Part shown: one piece after another, positions 17,151-25,102 of the stretch
Layout: the number at the start of each line of letters is the position of its first letter
How positions within the stretch are numbered: position 1 is the stretch's first letter
Origin: WQXF01 sp031553615
GTDB taxonomy: Bacteria; Bacillota; Clostridia; Christensenellales; Aristaeellaceae
Assembly: GCA_031553615.1 (NCBI GenBank)
Contig: JAVBLJ010000008.1
Location: 86,416-150,415, forward strand
Direction of reading: 5' to 3'
Length of the DNA: 64,000 bases
Notes under the pieces: model-generated
Database searches by the model: none
What the model saw: only the letters and a program-made list of their open reading frames with translations
What the model was told of the DNA's origin: nothing
Made by a program: the position numbers and the translations under genes

Positions 17151-17502
17151 TGCGGATCGCAAAGGCCGCATCCCCTTCGGGTGCAGCCGCAGACCGCCCC
17201 GAGACGTTCTCCGCGTTGCCCTCGCTGTGCCTACCGCGGGATTGCACCCCCCGCCCTAACGCTTGCAGCCCCCGGCATCCGGACATTTTGGGACAGTCTG
17301 CCTTTGAGATACACGAGGGCCGCACCCGCTTGGGCGCGGCCCTCGGTGTATGCTTCGGAAGCTTCCGCGCCGCCTCGGTGGTCCCCGGAAACCGCGTGAG
17401 CGGTGGTGGGATTCCTTCCGGCGCATCGGGCAGGAAGAACGCTCCTGGTTAGGGAATATGTAAAGCGGAACAAAAAAGACGAGAAGAGAAGGGAATCAAT
17501 CT
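17105..17502 (+). other. Non-coding, hairpin-rich leader or RNA gene candidate
   Basis: About 400 bp without a convincing gene. Hairpins: GCATCCC..GGGTGC (17168-17184), ATACACGAGGGCCGC / GCGGCCCTCGGTGTAT (17309-17323, 17336-17351), GCTTC..GAAGC after it, and CCGC-GTGA-GCGG (17391-17404). No terminator separates it from the 17503 gene. It matched none of the RNA families I can recall (6S, tmRNA, RNase P, SRP RNA, common riboswitches). Confidence 0.35.
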
Positions 17503-18663
17503 ATGAACCGTCAGCGGATGCGCATTACCCCCATCACGCGTCGGCTCGCCGCGCTGTGCATGGCGCTATGCCTGCTCCCCCTGGGCGCTGCGGCTACCCA
17601 GGCCGCGCCTCAGGCCGACCTGCCCGTGCGGCTCTTCTCCGCCGGGGAACGCGCCGCCTCGCTCCATCAGGCCGCGCTCTCGGGCGATACGCTCGCGGTT
17701 TCGGGCCGGATCGACGCAGGACAGGGCGCTTTCACCGACGCGCTCTGGTGCATCGACACGACCACCGACACCGGAACGCTGCTCTACGAAGCGCAGCAGG
17801 GCATGCGCATACTCACCCTGGTGTACGCCGATGAACAGCTCTACTGGGTAGAGGCGCGGGAGGGCGACCCTTCGGGCTGGCGCATCTGCGCCTGGGATGT
17901 GAAAAAGCAGCGCGCGGTGAGCGTGCGCGAGGATCCCTACAGCGGCGGCACGCTGGTGCCCGCGCTTTTCAGCGCAGGGACGCGCGTATACTGGTACGAA
18001 TCCAATGCGAAGCCGCCCGCTAAGCCGCCCTATCAGCGGCTGCAATATCGGCTGCATTCCCATGCACCGGGCGAAAAAGCACCCACTCTGCACACCTCGG
18101 CGATCGCCGTGCGGGATGGGCGGCCGCCGCACGTATTCGAAGACGTGCTGACCTTGGCCTCCTACTTCAACAATTCGTGGCAATTGCGCCGCCAGCAGCT
18201 GCGGGGCGACGCGGAAATCCTGCTCCCGCTGGCGGAGATGCCGCTGGATGTGCAGAGCAACGGGCAGTACATCGCCTGGCGGCAATCCGGCTTGGACGAT
18301 ATGGCGGAGACTAATACAGAGCCCGGTGCGGAGGCTGACGCCAACCTGGGCAGCCAGCTCTGGTTGATGGAGCTCTCCGCGCCGGGGAAAAAGGTCTGCG
18401 TGGATACCCAGGTAGCCTCGCTGCTGCTGCTGCCCGAGGGTGCGTACTACGTGAATGAGGCGGGCGTGCTATGCTTCTACTGCATCGCGCTGGGGCAGGT
18501 GCTGCACCTGACCGAGCACTCCGATTACCTACCCACGCTCTGCGTGCAGGGTGATCGGCTGGCGGCCCTGCGCGCCATCGACGATGGCGAGGCTGCGTCG
18601 TATCGCGCCGCGCTGATCGACGTAAGCGCGCTGCAGGCCGAGGGCTGGCCGCCACTCCAGTAG
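17503..18663 (+). CDS. Secreted beta-rich protein, probable propeller, function unknown
   Basis: 386 residues with an N-terminal signal peptide (Arg-rich start, LAALCMALCLLPLGAAA, cleavage near TQA-AP). The rest alternates short beta-strand blades such as YADEQLYWVEARE, FSAGTRVYWYES and LPEGAYYVNEAGVLCFYC, resembling the DUF5050-type propellers of Clostridia. No catalytic motif. The ribosome binding site is AGAAGGGAA. It lies downstream of the long leader described at 17105 and before manA (104-bp gap). The propeller call is inference from blade-like repeats. Confidence 0.7.
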   Translation: MNRQRMRITPITRRLAALCMALCLLPLGAAATQAAPQADLPVRLFSAGERAASLHQAALSGDTLAVSGRIDAGQGAFTDALWCIDTTTDTGTLLYEAQQGMRILTLVYADEQLYWVEAREGDPSGWRICAWDVKKQRAVSVREDPYSGGTLVPALFSAGTRVYWYESNAKPPAKPPYQRLQYRLHSHAPGEKAPTLHTSAIAVRDGRPPHVFEDVLTLASYFNNSWQLRRQQLRGDAEILLPLAEMPLDVQSNGQYIAWRQSGLDDMAETNTEPGAEADANLGSQLWLMELSAPGKKVCVDTQVASLLLLPEGAYYVNEAGVLCFYCIALGQVLHLTEHSDYLPTLCVQGDRLAALRAIDDGEAASYRAALIDVSALQAEGWPPLQ

Positions 18664-18767
18664 CGCTTGCGGCAAAAACGCAGCCTTCCCCCGCTTTTCC
18701 TATCCCCCCTCAAGGGGAGGAGGCAGCGGCGGCAGGGTCTCTCCTGCAAAGCAGAAAGGATGAGCAC

Positions 18768-19739
18768 ATGACTCCCTTGAATCCCTTTAAAATGATCCCG
18801 GCCTTCCGCCACGGTTCCGATACGCCCTGGGGCGGCACGACGCTGCGCGACGTGTTTGGCAAGCCGATTCCCGACGACACCACCGGTGAGAGCCTCGAAA
18901 TCTCCGCGCTGCCCGGCCTTTGCAGCCGCGATGCCCAGGGGTGCGGGCTGGATGAGCTGCTACGCGAAGGCGGCCCTGCGTTTCGCGGCACCGAGGTGGG
19001 CGAGGTGTTCCCGCTGCTGCTCAAGCTGATCCATGCTCGGGAGCGGCTCTCGGTGCAGGTGCATCCGAACGATGAGTACGCTGGAGCGCACGAGAACGGC
19101 AAGCTGGGCAAGACCGAGGCCTGGGTGATCCTCGACTGTGCTCCGGGCGCGAAGCTGGTGTACGGCATTGAGCCGGGAATCTCCCGCGAGCACCTGGCTC
19201 AGGCGGCGCAAGCGGGCCGCGCGGTGGAGGACTGCCTGCGCTGGCTCACGGTGTCGCCGGGGGATACGCTGTACATCCCCGCCGGCATGGTGCACGCCAT
19301 CGGCGAGGGAATATTGCTCTACGAAATTCAGCAATCGAGCGACGTGACCTATCGTTTCTGGGATTGGGATCGGCGCGACGCGCAGGGCAGGGCGCGGGAG
19401 CTGCACCTGCAAAAGGCGCTGGACGTGACCGACGTTTCGCTGCACCTGCAGCCCTGCCAAGGGGAGCGCATCAAAAAAACCGGGGGCTTCGCCACCCGGC
19501 TGATCGACGACCGCATGTTTACGCTGGATCGCCTGGAGGTATCGGGCAATATGCCGCTGGAGGAGATGCCCGAGCGTTTCCGCCTGCTCACCTCGCTCTG
19601 CGAGGGCTGGCTGGCTTACCCAGGCGGCGCGCTGGAGCTCAAGCGCGGCGACAGCGTGTTCATCCCCGCTTCGTCGGGGCGTATCAAGCTGGAATGCAAG
19701 GGCGAGCTGCTGCTGGCCGCGCCGGGGCGGGCAACTTAA
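18768..19739 (+). CDS. manA: Mannose-6-phosphate isomerase, type I
   Basis: 323 residues. Zinc-dependent cupin enzyme interconverting fructose-6-phosphate and mannose-6-phosphate. Metal ligands are visible: Gln97 and His99 in SVQVHPND (codons around 19056-19064), Glu in GKTEAW, and His in PAGMVHAIG. The length and the YEIQQSSDVTYRFWDW segment are those of the short Bacillota form. Preceded by GCAGAAAGGATG. Its stop overlaps a fragment of another reading frame described at 19735. It supplies mannose-6-phosphate for surface glycans or mannose use. Confidence 0.95.
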   Translation: MTPLNPFKMIPAFRHGSDTPWGGTTLRDVFGKPIPDDTTGESLEISALPGLCSRDAQGCGLDELLREGGPAFRGTEVGEVFPLLLKLIHARERLSVQVHPNDEYAGAHENGKLGKTEAWVILDCAPGAKLVYGIEPGISREHLAQAAQAGRAVEDCLRWLTVSPGDTLYIPAGMVHAIGEGILLYEIQQSSDVTYRFWDWDRRDAQGRARELHLQKALDVTDVSLHLQPCQGERIKKTGGFATRLIDDRMFTLDRLEVSGNMPLEEMPERFRLLTSLCEGWLAYPGGALELKRGDSVFIPASSGRIKLECKGELLLAAPGRAT

Positions 19740-19810
19740 CGGACATCGAGCTGAAGGTGCTGTGTGAACTGTTTGGTGTAACCCCGGAGTTTTTGATGGA
19801 GGAAGTATGA
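19735..19810 (+). pseudogene. Possible C-terminal remnant of an XRE-type helix-turn-helix regulator
   Basis: In a different frame overlapping the manA stop, the translation NLTDIELKVLCELFGVTPEFL followed by MEEV and a stop resembles the end of an XRE/Cro helix-turn-helix domain (ordering by LKVLCELFGVTPEFLM). No N-terminal part is present upstream, so it would be a relic, perhaps left when manA was joined here. Short, so chance similarity is possible. Confidence 0.35.
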
Positions 19811-19830
19811 TATACTCTCCGCATGCGGAG
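19811..19830 (+). promoter_or_regulatory. Promoter-like -10 with adjoining 14-bp palindrome upstream of mnmE
   Basis: TATACT at 19811-19816 runs straight into the perfect palindrome CTCCGCATGCGGAG (19817-19830), near where a transcript would start. It could be an operator for mnmE. The -35 is not obvious. Confidence 0.4.
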
Positions 19831-19858
19831 AATTGCGAAAAGTAGGGCTGATCACGCA

Positions 19859-21277
19859 ATGCAAACGGAACGTAAGGATAACGATCTCACCGATACCACC
19901 GATACCATCGTGGCCCTGGCCACACCTCCCGGGCAGGGGGGCGTGGCCATTGTGCGCATCAGCGGATCGCAGGCGGCGGCGGTGCTGGCGCGCGTGTTCC
20001 GTGCGCGCAGCGGCGAACCGATCGCCGATTGGCCCAGCCACCGGCTGACGCTGGGCTGGGTTGCCGCGCCGGGAGAAGAGCCCGCCCCCATCGACGAGGC
20101 CATGGCGGTGCTCATGCGCGCCCCGCGCAGCTACACGCGCGAGGACGTGGCCGAAATCCACTGCCACGGCGGAGTCTGGACGGTACGCGAAATCCTGCGG
20201 CTGGCCGTGCAAGCCGGGGCGCGCGCCGCAGAGCCGGGGGAATTCACCCGCCGCGCGTTCGAGAACGGGCGCGTCGATCTGGCGCAGGCCGAGGCCGTGA
20301 TGGCGCTCATAGGCGCGCAGGGCGAGCGGGCCGCGCTGGATGCACTGCGGCAGATGCGCGGGGGCGCGTCGCGCGTCGCTTTTGAGGCGCGCACCGAAGC
20401 CACGCGGCTGCTGGCCGGGGTGGAAGCGGCGCTGGATTTCCCGGAGGAGATCGATGAATACGAGGCCACGCAGGGTCTGCGCGAGGGCGCGGCCGCGCTG
20501 GCCGCGAAGCTGCGCGGTGCTTGCAACCCCCGCGCGGGAAAGCTGCTGCGCGACGGGCTGGATGTGGTGATCGCGGGCCGCCCCAACGTGGGCAAATCCA
20601 CGCTGCTCAACGCGCTGCTGGGCGAGGAGCGCGCCATCGTCGCCGACCTGCCCGGCACCACCCGCGATACGCTCACCGAGCGCATGGTGCTGGATGGATT
20701 CGTGGTGCAGCTCACCGACACGGCGGGGCTGCGCGAGAGCGCCGATGCGATTGAGGCGCAGGGCGTTTCCCGCGCACAGGCCGCGCTGGAGCGTGCCGAC
20801 CTGCGGCTGATCGTGCTGGACGCCTCGGCGCCGCTCGAGCCCGAGGATACCGCGCTGCTGGCGCAATCCCGCCTGCAGCCTTGCTCGCAGCCCTGTATCG
20901 TTGCGCTCAACAAGGGCGATCGCCCTGCCGCCCTGCGTGCCGCCGACATCGCCACGCTGGCACCAGGCGCGGTGCTGGTGGAGGTGACCGCGCGCACCGG
21001 GGAAGGCCTGCCCGCGCTGCTTTCTGCGCTGCGCGAGCAGGCCGCTCTGCCCGCCGCGCAAGAAGCTGCGCTCACCCAGGCGCGGCACATCGCCGCCGCC
21101 CTGCGCGCCGCCGAGGCGCTGGAGGAAGCCGTGGCCACGCTCGATGCGGGCCTGTCCACCGACGTGGCCGCCATCGATCTGCACAGGGCGCTGGACGCGC
21201 TGGGCAGCATCACCGGGGAATCGCTCTCCGAGGACGTGATCGATGCCGTGTTCGCCGGGTTCTGCGTGGGGAAATAA
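19859..21277 (+). CDS. mnmE: tRNA modification GTPase MnmE (TrmE)
   Basis: 472 residues from ATG 19859. With MnmG it makes the 5-carboxymethylaminomethyl modification on wobble uridine of certain tRNAs. It has the N-terminal folate-binding domain (TDTIVALATPPGQGGVAIVRISG), a helical domain, the inserted G domain (G1 GRPNVGKST about residues 240-248; G2 PGTTRD; G3 DTAG; G4 NKGD) and the essential C-terminal FCVGK. An ATG at 19823 is in frame but lies inside a palindrome without a proper ribosome binding site, so the later start is preferred. mnmG is not adjacent, unlike the usual origin-region order. Confidence 0.95.
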   Translation: MQTERKDNDLTDTTDTIVALATPPGQGGVAIVRISGSQAAAVLARVFRARSGEPIADWPSHRLTLGWVAAPGEEPAPIDEAMAVLMRAPRSYTREDVAEIHCHGGVWTVREILRLAVQAGARAAEPGEFTRRAFENGRVDLAQAEAVMALIGAQGERAALDALRQMRGGASRVAFEARTEATRLLAGVEAALDFPEEIDEYEATQGLREGAAALAAKLRGACNPRAGKLLRDGLDVVIAGRPNVGKSTLLNALLGEERAIVADLPGTTRDTLTERMVLDGFVVQLTDTAGLRESADAIEAQGVSRAQAALERADLRLIVLDASAPLEPEDTALLAQSRLQPCSQPCIVALNKGDRPAALRAADIATLAPGAVLVEVTARTGEGLPALLSALREQAALPAAQEAALTQARHIAAALRAAEALEEAVATLDAGLSTDVAAIDLHRALDALGSITGESLSEDVIDAVFAGFCVGK

Positions 21278-21311
21278 TTGGAATTGGTATAATAGGCTAA
21301 TACATAGCGAA

Positions 21312-21340
21312 AGCGTGCACCGCAGCAGTCGGCGCACGCT
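21312..21340. terminator. Hairpin between convergent mnmE and DUF1015 gene
   Basis: AGCGTGC / GCACGCT stem (21312-21318, 21334-21340) followed by CTTTGCTTTG on the plus strand. Probably a shared or bidirectional terminator. Confidence 0.6.
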
Positions 21341-21381
21341 CTTTGCTTTGTATTTGCATTGTAATTGCTTTGTGATGGATA

Positions 21382-22656
21382 TTATCCTATCCCCCGGCAC
21401 TCCATGTAGTACCGCTTCTCGTTCGCCTCGCCCATGGAGAACGTCTTTCGGGGCAGCGCGCCTCGCGCACGCACTGCAGGGAAGAGATCGGCCTTGTTCA
21501 TGGAGGGCAGCAGCAGGCCCATCGTGTCATACCCTCGGCAGAGCGAGCGCAGGCTGGCCTCTCCGTGGATATAATCGATCTCCACTTGCGGATACTGGAT
21601 CAAAAGATCGTCCAAAAAATCCTGCAGCACGCCCACGGCCAGCTCCCCCTCCCGGGGGGTAAACCGCCAGGGCGTGACGCCCTCGAACCAGAGCACCTGG
21701 CCTCCTTGCTGCCCCGGCGCGGGGGGTGCAAACTCAATGCCCAGGTTGCGCCCGTAGGAGTGCCGCACCCAGGCGGCGCGCATCTCCTCCGGCGAAAAGG
21801 GGAACAGCATGCGGTGGATGGGCTCGAACACCAGCGCATCGTCGTGCAGATTGACCACCTCGGCCAGCGCAAACCGTGCCGGATGCTCGGCGCGCTGCGC
21901 TTCGGTGAGCGTATCGCGCAGGTTGAGCCAACATTGCCGCGCCGTGGCCAGCGAGTGATTGCCATCGCCCACGGCAAACAACAGCCCCTCGGCGCGCTCC
22001 CCCAGCCCGGCCAGCGCCTGGGCCACCTGCTCCAGCTGCGGCCCCTCTTCCACCGCCCAGCCGCGCAGATGCCCGCCGTTCTTCATCAGCTCCACGTCGT
22101 AAAGCGGGCGCAGCGCCTCGCGCACGGCGTACAGGGGTTCGATGAGCGTGCGGGCAGGGTCGTCCACCAGCAGCATTACGTGGGGGCTCTCCAGCGGCGC
22201 ACCCTCGCGAACCTTCACGCGCGGAGGAATGCGCTCCTCGATCGTGCCCTCGGTGGGGCGGATCAGGCTGCGCGCACCCGGCGCGAAATCGTAGGCCTCC
22301 AGATCGACGGCCAGCACCAGCCCCAAGCGATTGCCGGTGGAGGTTTGCCGTTCCACCAGCACGAAGCCATGCGTCGCATGCCGCAGCACGCCGCGTGCCT
22401 GGTAATCGCGCATGGCGGCCTGTATACCCTGCACGCGGCCCATGCCCTGGCTCAAGTAAACTTCGGGGAAGGTGATGCGGAAGGTCGAGGGCGCATCGCC
22501 CACCAGCTCCTCCACTTGCTGCCAATAATTGGGCTCCGCCGTGAACTGATCGCAAGCCACCACCGCCCATGTGGCTAGGTCTACATCCGGGGCGGGGAGG
22601 AGAATATCGGGAATGTGTACGCCGTTTTGGGCTAGGGTTTGTTCGTACCGAGGCAT
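21382..22656 (-). CDS. DUF1015 family protein
   Basis: 424 residues. Opening segment DVDLATWAVVACDQFTAEPNYW, the family motif AVGDGNHSLATA and the N-terminal RYEQTLAQNGVHIPDILLP identify DUF1015 (SerK-like, distantly ParB/sulfiredoxin-related by my recollection). Start ATG 22656 follows a perfect AAAGGAGG; the longer in-frame opening back to 23700 only overlaps the permease gene. In many Clostridia this family sits beside serC and serA, suggesting a link to serine metabolism; here it is 15 kb away. It follows the nucleoside importer genes by 83 bp on the same strand, so it may be cotranscribed. Biochemical role unproven. Confidence 0.88.
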   Translation of the reverse strand: MPRYEQTLAQNGVHIPDILLPAPDVDLATWAVVACDQFTAEPNYWQQVEELVGDAPSTFRITFPEVYLSQGMGRVQGIQAAMRDYQARGVLRHATHGFVLVERQTSTGNRLGLVLAVDLEAYDFAPGARSLIRPTEGTIEERIPPRVKVREGAPLESPHVMLLVDDPARTLIEPLYAVREALRPLYDVELMKNGGHLRGWAVEEGPQLEQVAQALAGLGERAEGLLFAVGDGNHSLATARQCWLNLRDTLTEAQRAEHPARFALAEVVNLHDDALVFEPIHRMLFPFSPEEMRAAWVRHSYGRNLGIEFAPPAPGQQGGQVLWFEGVTPWRFTPREGELAVGVLQDFLDDLLIQYPQVEIDYIHGEASLRSLCRGYDTMGLLLPSMNKADLFPAVRARGALPRKTFSMGEANEKRYYMECRGIG

Positions 22657-22739
22657 AGGGAAACCTCCTTTTGGGGGGTCTTTTTTGCTTTGAAAACCTT
22701 CCGGGCTTTGCGTGTGCTCGGGCATCGCACGCCGATCGG

Positions 22740-23711
22740 CTACCTGCCGCCCCGGTCGTAGGGCACGCCGCTGGCGCGCGGCGCTTGCGAGCGCTTGCTG
22801 GTAAAGGCCAGCACGATCAGGGTGGCGATGTAGGGCACCATTTTGTAGATATCGCTGGGAATGGCCAAATCCTTGAGCACCGGCACGCCGGAGTAGGCCG
22901 AGGCGATGGTTTTCATGAGGCCGAAGAACAGCGCGGCGAACAGGATGCGCACCGGCTTCCATTGGCCGAATATGAGCACCGCCAGCGCCAGAAAGCCATA
23001 GCCCGACACGGTGGCATTGAACTGCGTGGAGGTGGGCACCACGAACACCAGCCCGCCCAGCCCGGCCAGCGCGCCCGAGATGATCACGCCCGCATAGCGG
23101 ATGCGATAGACGTTGATGCCCACCGAGTCCGCAGCCTGCGGATGCTCGCCACAGGCGCGCAGGCGCAGCCCGAAGCGAGTGCGGTAGAGCACGAACGTGC
23201 CCACGGCCAGTATGGCCAGGCCGAGGAAGGTAGTGATATATGTTTTTTGAAAGAGCAACGGGCCCAGCACCGGGATATCGCCCAGCAGCGGCACCTTGTT
23301 GATGCGGAAGGTGTTGACGAATTCCACCTGCTGCACGTGGTTGGGTTGCACCATGCGGGCCACATAGATGGCGAAGGCGGGCGCGAACATGTTCAGCGCG
23401 GTGCCGCTGATGGTCTGGTTGCTGCGTAGGTTGATGGCCGCGTAGGCGTGCAGCAGCGAGAATGCCATGCCGCTCACCACCGCGATCACAATCGCGAGCA
23501 GCAGCAGACCCTGCCCGCTCATCGCGCCCTGCGCCAGACTCATGAAGAGCACGGAGCAGAACGCGCCCACGACCATGATACCCTCCAGCGCGATGTTGAC
23601 CACGCCGCTGCGCTCGGCAAACATGCCGCCCAGCGCCACGATCAGCAGCGGGATGGAGAAGAACCACATCTGCTGCACCAGGAATACGATGGTGCTCCAA
23701 AGCTCGCTCAT
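22740..23711 (-). CDS. nupQ: ABC importer permease, NupQ/YufQ-like (nucleoside)
   Basis: 323 residues, about eight to ten membrane helices, of the branched-chain-amino-acid/ribose permease superfamily. N-terminal LIVALGGMFAERSGVVNIALEGIMVVGA is characteristic of the second permease of BMP-type nucleoside importers. The start overlaps the stop of the partner permease by 4 bp (ATGA), implying translational coupling. Together with the ATPase and BMP protein upstream it forms a complete importer like Bacillus NupNOPQ (guanosine). Substrate is inferred from family only. Confidence 0.9.
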   Translation of the reverse strand: MSELWSTIVFLVQQMWFFSIPLLIVALGGMFAERSGVVNIALEGIMVVGAFCSVLFMSLAQGAMSGQGLLLLAIVIAVVSGMAFSLLHAYAAINLRSNQTISGTALNMFAPAFAIYVARMVQPNHVQQVEFVNTFRINKVPLLGDIPVLGPLLFQKTYITTFLGLAILAVGTFVLYRTRFGLRLRACGEHPQAADSVGINVYRIRYAGVIISGALAGLGGLVFVVPTSTQFNATVSGYGFLALAVLIFGQWKPVRILFAALFFGLMKTIASAYSGVPVLKDLAIPSDIYKMVPYIATLIVLAFTSKRSQAPRASGVPYDRGGR

Positions 23712-25102
23712 GCTTCTCCCTCCTTTGCGTCCGCCTGGTCGGCGCTCGAACCCGGCACGGCGGTTGGTTCGGGTGCTTGCTCAGGCTCGGGCTCGGGCTC
23801 GGGCTCTGGCTTCGATTCGGGTTCTTGATTCGGTTCTTGCTCAGGCTCTGGCTTCGGTTCGAGCTCCTGTTCCAGCCTTTGCTTGAGACGCCGTTCGGAG
23901 CGCCGCTCGGGTCTTTTCGCAGGCTCCGCGCCTGATGCGGGGCTCGCGCTCGGCTCCTCGTTCCGCTCCTGCTCTTGCTCCTGGCTCTGCTCCTGGCGAA
24001 TGCGGCGCTTGCTGGCCGCCGAAGCGATCAGATTCTTTACCAGTAGCGCGAACGCGCTGAAGTAGATGATGGCCGCGATGATGATGTCGATGATCTCGGG
24101 CATGAACTCCATCTTTTGCAGGTAGTAGCCACCCTGGGTGATGTAGGCCACGAACAACCCGGAGAACACGATGCCGATGGGGTGCGAGAGCCCGAGCAGC
24201 GCCACCGGACTGCCGTTGAATCCCTGGGCCGAAAGCGTCTCGATCACGGTGATGTGCAGGCCGCTGGACGGGGCCAGATACATCAGCCCGCCCGCCGCGC
24301 CCGCCAGTGCGCCTGCAATGATCATGGAGTAGAGAATGCTGCGCTTTTCGTTGATGCCTGCGTACCGGCTGGCCTCGCGGTTGAGGCCGCAGGCCTTGAG
24401 CTCGTAGCCGAAGGTGGTGCGGTTGAGCACGATATAGACCACCACCGCCATGAGCACCGCAATGAATATGCCGCCATTGACGCTGGAGGCATCCACGAAC
24501 TTTCCCTTGAGGTTGTAGAAAACCTGATCCATCCCCCACTTGGGAATGGCGGCCTGGGCCACGTTGACGCTTTGGTTCTTGAGCGCGTCGTAGGTGTTGG
24601 TGTTCTTAATAAGGTAGTTGACGCCGTACATGCCGATGTAATTGCACATGATGCAGGCGATGACCTCGTGCACGTTCAGCAGCGATTTAAACAGGCCAGG
24701 GATCGCGCCCCAGATCGCGCCCGCCATCATGCCCGCCATCAGCGCGGCCACCCACAGCAGCCCGGGCGGAATGAACGTGGCGTTGGTGCCCACGTATATC
24801 GCCGCGAAGCCGCCCACGATCAGCTGGCCCGCCGCGCCGATGTTGAACAGCCCGGTTTTGAACGCGAAGCCGACAGAAAGCCCGGTCATGATGAGGGGCG
24901 TGGCGTAGTAGAGCACCTGGCCGATGCCCTTCATGCCGCCGGTGAAGCCGCCCGCCGCGATGATGCCCAGCCCCGCGACCGCCTGCGAGGGATTCGATAT
25001 CAGCAATATGAGGAAGCCGAACGCCAGCCCAACCACGATGGCGATCAGCGAGGAGGCGATGCTGGCGATCCCCCCGCCCGTGAACAGCCGCCTATTGCTC
25101 AT
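23708..25102 (-). CDS. nupP: ABC importer permease, NupP/YufP-like, with unusual Glu-Pro tail
   Basis: 464 residues; about 365 are the permease. Family features: GLSVGFAFKTGLFNIGAAGQLIVGGF and the EAA-like loop YELKACGLNREASRYAGI, with about ten membrane helices. From about residue 366 a hydrophilic, low-complexity tail of some 100 residues follows (RIRQEQSQEQEQERNEEPS, later EPEPEPEPEQ), encoded by short purine-poor repeats at 23745-23990. Typical homologs end near residue 360. The tail would face the cytoplasm. The start overlaps the ATPase gene's stop by 4 bp. Confidence 0.9.
   Translation of the reverse strand: MSNRRLFTGGGIASIASSLIAIVVGLAFGFLILLISNPSQAVAGLGIIAAGGFTGGMKGIGQVLYYATPLIMTGLSVGFAFKTGLFNIGAAGQLIVGGFAAIYVGTNATFIPPGLLWVAALMAGMMAGAIWGAIPGLFKSLLNVHEVIACIMCNYIGMYGVNYLIKNTNTYDALKNQSVNVAQAAIPKWGMDQVFYNLKGKFVDASSVNGGIFIAVLMAVVVYIVLNRTTFGYELKACGLNREASRYAGINEKRSILYSMIIAGALAGAAGGLMYLAPSSGLHITVIETLSAQGFNGSPVALLGLSHPIGIVFSGLFVAYITQGGYYLQKMEFMPEIIDIIIAAIIYFSAFALLVKNLIASAASKRRIRQEQSQEQEQERNEEPSASPASGAEPAKRPERRSERRLKQRLEQELEPKPEPEQEPNQEPESKPEPEPEPEPEQAPEPTAVPGSSADQADAKEGEA

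Noticed and set aside
14000..17500. parS centromere site close to parAB
   Set aside because: No match to TGTTTCACGTGAAACA or a close variant; the TGTAAC repeats at 17018-17149 are not palindromic in that way.
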